Below are positions 1-7,465 of a stretch of DNA of 11,386 nt, in pieces. The stretch's first letter is position 1. Each line of letters opens with the position of its first letter. The stretch comes from Ectocarpus siliculosus (lineage: Eukaryota > Sar > Phaeophyceae > Ectocarpales > Ectocarpaceae), in the NCBI GenBank assembly GCA_000310025.1, contig FN649735.1:3446028-3457413 (forward strand), given 5' to 3'. The notes beneath the pieces are model-generated. The model did no database searches. It had not been told where the DNA came from and was given only the letters and a program-made list of their open reading frames with translations. The translations under genes were made by a program, and so were the position numbers.

Positions 1-15
1 CTATCACTAAAGGCA

Positions 16-60
16 AGTTCGAGTCGAGGCCCACTTTCGTTTTTGGTCGCTACCGTCAAG
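16..60 (+). repeat. Dispersed 45-bp repeat, copy 1
   Basis: This aligns without gaps to 3978-4022 at 35 of 45 positions, including an exact 15-base end (GTCGCTACCGTCAAG at 46-60). Weaker similarity may continue to about 215 (AAGCTG, GGATTT-CATG and CGTCTAA words in the same order), but only with gaps. This looks like two remnants of an old dispersed element. The segment GTTCGAGTC resembles a tRNA B box, so a decayed tRNA-derived SINE is conceivable, but no A box can be shown because the window starts here. Confidence 0.4.
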
Positions 61-363
61 TGATGATTACGTAGGCTACAAATGTAGGATGTGTAAAGGA
101 TCTGCCGCAAAGCTGCGAGTCTTACATCTCGGATTTCATGCTTTTGTCGGGAAAATTGTATATTTCCGTATCCAGCGCGGTAGACCTTCGTCTAAAAACG
201 CCGACAAATACTACCCTTACCTCTCGCCCGCCCTTCCTCGAAAATACCTCAAGAATGACGGCATAAATGTCGACCATTGGTAATCGACGTCCTCTCGCTC
301 TACGGCTTACCTGTGCTACTGCTGTGCTGAGTGCTCAGACCTAAGCGAACCGGGATGTAAATG

Positions 364-379
364 TCACGGCGACATTTGT
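364..379 (-). CDS. Candidate tiny terminal exon of the STPG-like gene
   Basis: Below the donor at 509 the minus strand is G-rich, then pyrimidine-rich (CCTCTCCTTCTTTCTGG), and reaches a strong acceptor, TTTAACTAG, ending at 380. Joining here in phase adds four residues after Lys89 (QMSP) and then a TGA at 366-364. That would give a complete protein of 93 residues with a 130-nt last intron. The acceptor is good, but four residues cannot be tested by similarity. The real next exon may lie elsewhere in 1-500 or beyond the window. Confidence 0.25.
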
Positions 380-435
380 CTAGTTAAACCAGAAAGAAGG
401 AGAGGACACCATATTTCGACCCTCACCCACCCGTC

Positions 436-509
436 CACTACTACTATCCCCCCACCACCCCCCTCCAACCTCCTTCTGCGGTCCCCCCCCGCGGGGGTCC
501 GATACTCAC
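436..509 (-). other. G-rich start of an intron, with CCCCCGCGGGGG palindrome at 486-497
   Basis: Immediately after the GTGAGTAT donor the minus strand carries a perfect 12-bp GC palindrome (486-497). It then has several G-runs of 2 to 6 separated by one or two bases (about 440-475), a pattern able to form a G-quadruplex. G-runs just inside introns are known to aid donor recognition in several eukaryotes; that role here is inference. On the plus strand the same stretch is a long C/T-rich tract. Confidence 0.4.
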
Positions 510-1019
510 TTGTCTAGCTCGTACTGAGGTCCCGGTGTGTTCTTTCCGTTGAGCGTCTCCACCGGCCTCCCCTTATCGTTGATGCCGTCCGTATAGTGTC
601 CCCATCCCACTACGGGCTGGGTCCTTCGCTCGCAGGGGAAACAGGCGGAGAACATCAAGAGAGAAAGAAAGGCGTAGGTTGTGCGAAGCCCGGGTCGATG
701 AAGAGTACAGAATGTGACAAGGGTGCTGATCAAAGGTTACCGTAGAACGGCTTTGAAGAGTCGCTAGCGAAATACAGTGAGGGAAGCAACTGTAACCGCG
801 GCACGGGCACGTAGCATCTACCGAAAGTGGACACCATCTGAGAGTTATCGAAGCCCCGAGACCATACCTGAAGTTGGACAGAGGCTGCCTGCCGAGGCCG
901 TTTGGAACCTGGCCCGAAAACCCCGGGGATTGTGATGCTCGAATCTTGTCAAGCGTCGACGCTCGGAGCGACAGGCAACCATCCCGAAAGTCGGCCTCTG
1001 GCCCAGTCCCAATGTTCAT
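510..1019 (-). CDS. STPG/SHIPPO-like ciliary protein, two exons (868-1019 and 510-623), 3' end unresolved
   Basis: I join two minus-strand exons, 1019..868 (50 codons plus 2 nt) and 623..510 (1 nt, 37 codons, 2 nt), across a 244-nt intron with a CTTCAG|GTATGG donor and a CGAAG|G acceptor. The phases fit and give 88 residues. Residues 31-48 (SPGFSGQVPNGLGRQPLS) and 79-87 (NTPGPQYEL) match the sperm-tail PG-rich repeat style: an S/TPGP..Y motif, and an LG-R/K-Q-x-x-S segment followed by a basic-aromatic stretch (SNFR...GWGHY). Proteins with such repeats bind axonemal microtubules in cilia or flagella, so a flagellar role is inferred. The ATG at 1019 follows an in-frame TAA and a CA-rich leader. 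An upstream exon joined at an AG near 1024-1031 is also possible. The 510 end carries an excellent donor (GACAA|GTGAGTAT). Reading through it gives a TGA at once, so the protein either ends at residue 89 or is spliced onward. The larger continuous frame over 573-1019 is real only in its first 50 codons. Confidence 0.55.
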
Positions 1020-1092
1020 CTCCTTCTGCGATGTTGTAGATTATATCTGCCTGTCGTTATTTCCCTGCCAAGAGTGCTTGGTGCTAAGGGAT

Positions 1093-1129
1093 GCTGTTTG
1101 TGTTGAACTCCTGCTGTTGTTGTGTTTGC
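1093..1129 (-). promoter_or_regulatory. CA-rich probable 5' leader of the STPG-like gene
   Basis: Read on the minus strand, this stretch about 75-110 nt upstream of the ATG at 1019 is dominated by CAA/ACA units (AACACAACAACAGCAGG and AACACAAACAGC). The leader of the plus-strand gene at 7327-7465 is similarly CA-rich. This supports 1019 as a start codon over an internal exon. No TATA-like element or transcription start can be fixed. Confidence 0.3.
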
Positions 1130-1470
1130 ACCCCCTGCGATGAGCTCGAAAACCAGGAGCTTCTTCCTGACGAAATATTGTCCGATGTTCTTCGAGGCTA
1201 GTTGTTATGATAGCCTTAATCTACCTGAGGCCCTTGATGCTGAAAAACGTCTAACATGCAGAGATTCTGTGTGCTCCGTTTGACGCGTTCAGGGGTTCAG
1301 CAGTTTCCTGCGAAATCGTTCGACCAGTTTCAAGGAGGGTCGTTGTTCGCACAGGGGTGGAGAAGTGGGCGACAGGGGAGCCTGGCCAATCAGAGCTTGT
1401 TGGTCGATACGGGCGTCCACACATGGTTATGTCGGTGCGCAGGTCGAGAATACAGATGTACAGGACCGGG

Positions 1471-1500
1471 GTACAGTAATATGTAGTGGTACTACTGTAC
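1471..1500. repeat. Inverted repeat (hairpin) with 8-bp perfect arms
   Basis: Arms GTACAGTA (1471-1478) and TACTGTAC (1493-1500) are exact reverse complements around a 14-nt loop. A competing inner stem, GTAGT/ACTAC, lies within the same segment. It is not followed by a T-run and no function is apparent. Confidence 0.5.
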
Positions 1501-2405
1501 TGTGCTGTAGAGGATGTATTGTGTACCACAGAGTGTCCTGATGTGTGACCCATCGTTCGGCAAAAAAGAAATTGCAGGCTTCAGCACAACTTTGATGATC
1601 TGCATGAACTAACCTCGATAGTCCCTTCGCTAGGACAGGGGGGAGAGCAGAGATCCACTCGAGGTTGCTACCAAAGTAACAAGCCAGGGCTTTTTGTTGA
1701 CGAGTGAGGTGGGACACCCTTTGTGAAGAAGCAAAAGTATGCATACGTATAGTCTATGGTAACAAGGCGGAGTGACAATTTGTTGCTTGTGGAGCTGCAA
1801 CAAATGGGCGATGTGGGTTATCAGGTACCCAACAGGCTAACAAAACAACGTTGGGTAGGCACTGTCGATCGCATTCACTTGCACGCAAGACATCAGAACA
1901 TACAGCGCCCTCATCCCGCGTACATCCCGCGCACATACCTCAGCCGAGCACCGAGCACGCCTGCATCGGTTCGGCCGCATTATTTGGCTTTTGGAGAGGT
2001 TCTTTCGAACGGCACGAGAGTATACCTCCGGCTCCTCCAGAGGGCAAACGGGGATGTGGGAACAGTTGTATTCAGCACAAGCACACATGTTCTTACCTTC
2101 TTTAGGTGGACCCACTCGCCAGGCGGGCAAGCCCTCGTGTGTGCGCGGTGGGACTCTGGCTAGTGGGTAGCGGGGAGCTGTAGGAAGCGGCGTAATACAT
2201 GACGGTTGACCGGCGGCGCATCTTCCCATCTTCCGAAGCGTCAACCGCCCTCACGCCCTCACAGTACATGTAAACTTGATGACTGAAACCTGAAAACTGC
2301 TGCAAGATGTTATCGTGTCCCTTCGAACGACATACACCCATGGTTTACGTTTGTGAGACAAATCGGGGGCTTCACACTTGTGGGTCACGTGACATTGACA
2401 TTCGT

Positions 2406-2456
2406 CATGTAGTCTATGTCATGAGATTTGTCATGGTGCCTCCATGGTTCATCATT
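2406..2456. repeat. Short CATG ladder, four units
   Basis: CATG starts at 2406, 2420, 2432 and 2443, with spacings of 14, 12 and 11, three of them in the context GTCATG. The flanks (CATGGTGCCTCCATGGTTCATCAT) resemble units of the larger array at 3065-3287. This is probably a short degenerate member of the same minisatellite type. Confidence 0.45.
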
Positions 2457-2717
2457 GGGAAAAAAAAATACATACTGCTGCCTGCTCCTTACTGATTCGC
2501 GTATCTGACACAGGGCGGCATCCCTCCCAACCCTCAGGAGTGTGGTGCATTTGAATTGATCCGTGACCTTCGTACAAGTTGAACAAGCTCCCACCGACGT
2601 GCGTACACGCCAACTTGTTCGTGTATACCTGATGAGACCTGCCAACATTGGCCTGCTGAAGCCTGCCTGGGGATCAACGTGCGGAAGCAGGGAGTAAAAT
2701 GTTGTACCTTGTGCAAT

Positions 2718-2758
2718 ACGTACGTACGTGTGTTTTTCGTACGTGTGTGTGTGTGTGT
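2718..2758. repeat. ACGT / GT microsatellite
   Basis: A run of ACGTACGTACGTGTG (2718-2732) is followed, after TTTTTCGTAC, by eight GT dinucleotides (2743-2758). It is an ordinary simple-sequence repeat. Confidence 0.85.
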
Positions 2759-3064
2759 TTTTGCTTCTTCCATAAAGGGTGTTATGTACAACAGTACAAA
2801 TTTAGCACACCCGACAAACCAACATACCAACCAACATCTTCCTTCTACACCTTTCCAGCATAACATGCAGAGAGATACACAAGACGGCTACCAAACTGTC
2901 TTGTTGAGCCTGTTACCCACAGGGGAGATGTCACTGTGTGCTGCTCGGGAAATCGTGGAAACACAGGTAGCCTTCCTCTGACGCTATGGATTCATTGCTA
3001 ATCTATCTTAGGCTCTTTTCTCAGATAGAGATGGATTCGTTGTGTCATATTAAGAAAATACAAA

Positions 3065-3287
3065 CATGGTTTTGTCATGATGCATCATGAGACAATTACC
3101 ACGGTGCCACATCATGCCTCATCGTGCCTCTTGAGAATCATGAGAATCTCATGGTGCTCCGTCTCATCATGGTGCTTCGTGAGAATCTCACGATGCCTCA
3201 AGATGCTCTATGGGTGCTGCATCATGGTGCACGAAGAAAATTGGATCGTCATGAGAGTCCCAATCAATGGTGGTGTGTGCACCCATG
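3065..3287. repeat. Degenerate minisatellite of CATCATGGTGC / CATGAGAATCT-like units
   Basis: Ten CATG words start at 3065, 3076, 3086, 3113, 3139, 3150, 3168, 3223, 3250 and 3284. They are embedded in recurring phrases CATCATGGTGC, TGAGAATC(T) and GATGCCTC. Some spacings are 10 or 11 and others about 26-27, which fits a short unit with decay. The overlapping open frames at 3077-3328 come from the repeat and do not look like a gene. Confidence 0.6.
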
Positions 3288-3418
3288 GAGAAGGTTCTGT
3301 CATAGGACATTTGTTACGTGATCCGTGAAAAGGATATTCTCATCAGATATCACGATCGCATGCAACAGTGCATCATCGAGTACAAACATGATACATTTTG
3401 AAATCCACGTGGTCGGGT

Positions 3419-3556
3419 CATGACCCGGCCATGACCCGGCCATAACCCGGCCATGACTCCAAGCCGAGTCATGGTCGCTCGGCCATGGTCCCGGCCATGA
3501 CCCGGCCATGACTCGGTCATGACCCTGCCATGTCCCGGCCATGACCCACGACCATG
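3419..3556. repeat. 11-bp minisatellite, about 12 units of CATGACCCGGC
   Basis: Units start at 3419, 3430, 3441, 3452, 3470, 3484, 3496, 3507, 3518, 3529, 3540 and 3553. Seven of the eleven spacings are exactly 11, and the centre (3452-3496) is disturbed. One unit reads CATA and the others keep CATG. The unit has no stop codon in any frame and 11 is not a multiple of 3. It therefore opens several minus-strand frames over 3300-3793 with an 11-residue repeat (for example AGSWPGHGRVM). These frames are repeat by-products and not proteins. Confidence 0.9.
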
Positions 3557-5797
3557 AGCTAACCCAATAGTGTAACTCAACCCACTGGATCGAAGGAAAT
3601 AAAAGGAAAAGGCGAGAACAATAAAAACTTCGTAGAAAAAATGGTGCACTTCACATGCTGTACATCTAACATGGGTTGGACGAACCAAAACAAACAGCAG
3701 GAGGGATCGCACACAGTGGAAAGCCACTGGATTACCAGATGCCCCAGTCGTTCTCCCCCTTGGTGCCATTTTTGTTTGGGGTTTTGCATCCAACGCTCGT
3801 CGTTTCTACCTGCCTTTCGGTTGTGGCTCTCGAATGGCCTGTCCATCGTATGTTACAAGGTCCAGAATTGGCGTTGCTTTCGCGTCACATGTCGAGGCAG
3901 CAGGTCTCCGTGTCGCCCGTAGAACTGTCGGTGGACCAAGACACCGAAAAACAGGGGTTCGGAAATAAGAAACATCTAGTTCGGGTCACGGCCGATTTTT
4001 TTTATCCGTCGCTACCGTCAAGCACAGGTTATTGGTACTATCCGGAGCTAGCTGTATCGCTACGCCATACAAGACTGGGCACTGCACCATGAAGCTGTAC
4101 GCTATATTGGATTTGCATGGCAATACACCAACAGCGGTCCTACGTCTAACAGCTATCGGTCGCGGAAGCTGCATAGGAGTTGTGTTTAATCCAGAGGTCC
4201 TGGGTCTAATACGGTCCGTCACTATGCGGCTGTTCTATAGTCAGTCATACTTCGAAGGACATGCAGTAATATGATATCCCTCGCTCCGTCATATTGTTCA
4301 ATACGCTGAAAGGCTCCACCCATTAAGCGAGCGGTTCTGCGTCGTGAACCCCCTTCTTCCTGGAAAGATCACACGGTCTTTCATGAAGTAGATCGCCTCG
4401 TGCATTGTTTTTGTCTTAGCAGTGGTGAGGGAGTGCTGGCTGCCTCGTCGTTTATTTCTTATGATGAAACGTCGCGGAGTAGACCAAACCGTTTGCGTCT
4501 TGTCGATTACGTTCACGGAGCGGATCCTTCTATCCAAGGGTCAAATACCCTTACCAAACCCATTGGGGCATATCACGTAGCGGCGAAGTGGGAGATTTTT
4601 TTCGGAAAGTTACGGAGCTGGGTGCACCAGCTTGTCCGTAGCGCGTTTTTATTTGCTCACGGAGAAGGTCAATCCACTCGGCAATGCAAACCGCACGACT
4701 TCGTAGGTTTGGCGCTCAGTACACTATCGGAGAAAAATCGCGGACTCATGCTGCTGATACCCGTACTAGCGGTTTCGTGAAATAAATGGCGTTGGAGGCC
4801 GAATACCAATGCGGATTTGTGTGCAAGGGTTCTGCGCGTGTGTGTGCGCCCCCCAGCCCGTGGCACCTTCCGCCACCTTGCGGCCAAAACAGTGCGAACG
4901 GACCAGAAACCACATACAGTCCATTCGTCCTCTGACCAAGCGCTGGCATTCATAGTCGCAACTCCACCATTCCCTGCGTCGATACGCCGCCCTCCCGCCA
5001 ACACCGAAAATTCCTTTACCCTCCCCCAACGCGCGTACACGATCTGGACAACCGTAACATTGTTGGAAGACACATGAGAGAAAGTCATTACAATACTTTG
5101 AAGAGAACGCCCGCTTGATGCACTCGCGGCACGAACAGTTCTTGTCAGACAGGGGAAATCTGAGACTTGGAAATCACGTTAGTTAGCTTGGGGAGTACAT
5201 TCATCATGTACTACTACGTGAAGAAGAACGTTCCTTCGACCCCGAAAAATGGCTCGAACATCCCAAACACACGCATAAACGGTTTCGTAGCGTTGCGTAT
5301 CACGAAGCCGATCGAACCTTTTAACACAAGTGCTGTTTCAACTAGTTGTTTCATCTGGAGTGCTGCAACGCGTGCACACGAAAACAAGGAAGAGCAAAAA
5401 AACACACGCGAACTCCCTCCCATTGCATGTAAGTGTAACACTCGTATTTCATTCTGCACCAAACTAATGAAATAAGCCGAACCAGCCCACCATCCAGAGA
5501 GCGCTCTGGAACACAACCGCTTCGCGTGGCGACCCAGGGTGTAGGCGGCAAGACACCTGAAACGTCAAGATGGACGGAGTGGAGGGTTTGGGGATGTTCG
5601 TTGCTTATGCTCAGGTTGGCTTACATAATGTCGTACGCCGATCCCAAAGGGGGGGAGGCCGGGGCATGCTCATGATTTGCATCCCTTAGTTTGTTAGACC
5701 GTTGACCATACGTCATCCAGAGGACGGAGCATTGTACCCACAGGACCGATCACCGATCGATGGCCAATTGTCCCTTCCGTGGTTCAAGAATATTTTC
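3557..5797. other. Intergenic region, no supported gene
   Basis: Plus-strand open frames follow one another at 3676-4092, 4032-4274 and 4400-4780, with others at 5167-5475 plus and 4669-5088 minus. None contains a motif I recognise, including no reverse transcriptase YxDD-type core. None shows the GC-rich codon choice of the exons at 7466-7738 or 11118-11325. A decayed mobile element is possible because of the repeat copy at 3978-4022, but nothing proves it. Confidence 0.45.
3978..4022 (+). repeat. Dispersed 45-bp repeat, copy 2
   Basis: This is the partner of 16-60, ungapped at 35 of 45 positions, with the exact match at 4008-4022. The middle is T-rich. The B-box-like word here is GTTCGGGTC. 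The following 250 bases (to about 4274) hold an open plus-strand frame starting at 4032 that I do not recognise. No terminal repeats, target-site duplication or poly-A tail could be identified. Confidence 0.4.
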
Positions 5798-5830
5798 CCT
5801 ATCCTACCTATCCCATCTATCCTATCAATA
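5798..5830. repeat. Imperfect CCTATC/CCTAT pyrimidine repeat
   Basis: Units CCTATC, CTACC, TATCCC, ATCTATC and CTATC follow one another as a small degenerate pyrimidine-rich simple repeat. No gene association is visible. Confidence 0.5.
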
Positions 5831-7326
5831 GATCACTTGAACAGTGGGGAGGTCTTCCTCGAGGCTTGAGAGCTCAGGCCGTGTAACCAAAATAGAGTAC
5901 CCATTTGTTCGTCCGTCGAGGGACTCAGGTCTGCGCGAGGTTGCACGCCCTGGAGATATTATCAACTTTGTTGTCTCACCAACCTCCTGTTGATGATTGG
6001 ACTATCATATCGACCCCCTTACGAAGAAGTGAAGGTGCAGCACGCGTCCAACCAGCAACGTCAAAAGACATACTTCTCTGCCCGCCGGCGCCCTTTAGAG
6101 CACGCACAGAACCTATTCCGATTGATCAAGCAGGTTTCTGTGGCAGCATACACATTCCATAGGTATATGCCTTTGCCACATGCACGCGGACACAGAAGTG
6201 CATCCAAACTAGCAAACCCTAACCAAGAAACCATCGTACTGAAGGCCGCGCCAGCAGGTAAGCCCGTTACGGCATTTCAACGACTGCGGGGTCGTTGAAC
6301 AAGACAGAGCTGATTTTTTTTTTCATGATGATGACCTTGTTGCCCTTCCGCCGTACAAAACAGTCTAAATAAATAGGAATGGACATGAACATCAGATAAT
6401 CATCAACCTTTGGCTGTACACCGGCAGCCTGTCCGCGGCAGAAACCATCTACCCACGGCCTTAAGCTCACCCGTTCGTGTTATTGGCAACCTCCTTGCGG
6501 TCAGGCTGGCCTTGAAGAGACTCGATTCTGCGAGGAACGCCAGAGAAACACAACCCTCCTGGCCGTAATAACTTCGAAGCCTTGACACAGAAGACTGGTA
6601 CAGTAGCATATGTATACACAGAGGAGGCGGAATCATGAGGTATTTGTGCTTGGTATGGATGGCAGGATACAAGTAGAAGAATGGCCACAGGGACGTGCTT
6701 GCACGGCAAGAGTGTGCCGGGGTCTCAATACAGCAGTAGTCTAGACTAGTCTACTCCTGTGGTATCTGTCCGTGGATATGATGGCTGTTGTCTATATCTT
6801 GCCGATCCCAAGATCGTGGAACACTTCGTCATCGTACACGTCCGTGCCCAAGCCTAAAGTGTAGCAAAGGGTGTTTCGAAGAACGGAACGTCGATAACCG
6901 AAAAGCCTCAAGCACGGAGCGAATGCGGCTGAACACTGACAGAAGATCGTGTACCAACTCACGTCCACGTTTCGTACGTAGCACACTGCAGTTAGTCGCT
7001 TGCGGTCACCCCACATCAACCAGCGAAGGATCTCTTCGTTGCGCAAAAAGCAAATGGGAACTGCCCGGAGCTACAAGGCTACGCGTCAATTGTGCTCCCC
7101 GGGTGGTATACTACTGCTGCAAAAGCTGAAAGACTTCGGCACAACCCTGTCGACTGCTGTGGCTCGTATCTTACGGGTATACGATAGATATCCGTGCCTT
7201 CTTTTTTTTTTGTCTAATGCTAATTGGGCCGCATTTTTGTTTTGGGGACCCCGAAAAAACTCTCAAGTTGCGATCTCTCTCCTGGGATGCGCACACTCCC
7301 CGTCCTCGCATAAACCTCCGATTGAC
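5831..7326. other. Intergenic region, no supported gene
   Basis: Frames at 5990-6298 plus, 6267-6470 minus and 6792-7046 minus are open, but no domain is recognisable and suitable splice partners were not found. There is a T-run at 6313-6322 and another at 7201-7210. An imperfect inverted repeat of about 21 bp lies near 6733-6753, made of adjacent TCTAGA and ACTAGT palindromes. The promoter of the gene at 7466 should lie near the end of this stretch, but no clear core element is visible. Confidence 0.4.
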
Positions 7327-7465
7327 CACACACAACACACAGCAGAGCGTGAGCACAACGGTCAACAAAAACAACCGCGCCTCTCTCTCTCGCCATTGCT
7401 TCTGCCCTCCTGTCGGGCGCGTCCGTAGTTAGTAAGCCTCGTCCCCCAACAACAACAACGACAAG
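7327..7465 (+). promoter_or_regulatory. Probable 5' leader of the membrane-protein gene
   Basis: The sequence is rich in CA and CAA (CACACAACACACAGCAG, then CAACAAAAACAACC), passes through a CT tract (CTCTCTCTCTCG at 7381-7392), and ends AACAACAACAACGACAAG just before ATGG. There is an A at -3 and a G at +4, a good eukaryotic start context. An in-frame TAA near 7433 excludes an upstream extension of the same exon. The transcription start cannot be placed. Confidence 0.5.

Larger units (their letters stand above)
1020..2384. other. Intergenic region, no supported gene
   Basis: Open frames of 60-135 codons occur on both strands (for example 1756-2163 plus and 1427-1744 minus). They overlap each other, and none shows a recognisable motif, so I read them as chance. 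The main local structures are the CA-rich leader at 1093-1129 and the hairpin at 1471-1500. A strong minus-strand acceptor (CTCTCCCCCCTGTCCTAG) ends at 1630 and is followed 16 nt later by a GTTAGT donor. That could mark a micro-exon of an upstream untranslated region, but this cannot be tested here. Confidence 0.5.

Noticed and set aside
16-24. tRNA gene (B-box-like GTTCGAGTC)
   Set aside because: No cloverleaf can be folded from the visible bases and the upstream part is outside the window. The copy at 3978 also lacks a convincing A box at the right distance.
573-1019. A single 148-codon minus-strand gene
   Set aside because: Only the first 50 codons fit the PG-rich repeat reading. After the CTTCAG|GTATGG donor the frame runs through the intron, and over 573-623 it is in a different frame from the TPGPQYE exon.
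1614-1629. A 16-nt micro-exon on the minus strand
   Set aside because: It has a strong acceptor and a GTTAGT donor, but it cannot be tied in phase to any coding exon and is too short to test. I kept it only as a remark in the 1020-2384 entry.
3077-3328. Open frames across the CATG-rich region
   Set aside because: They are by-products of the degenerate repeat, overlap in two frames and show no domain.
6211-6226. Telomere-like AAACCCTAACC
   Set aside because: Only about one and a half units, not an array; expected by chance.
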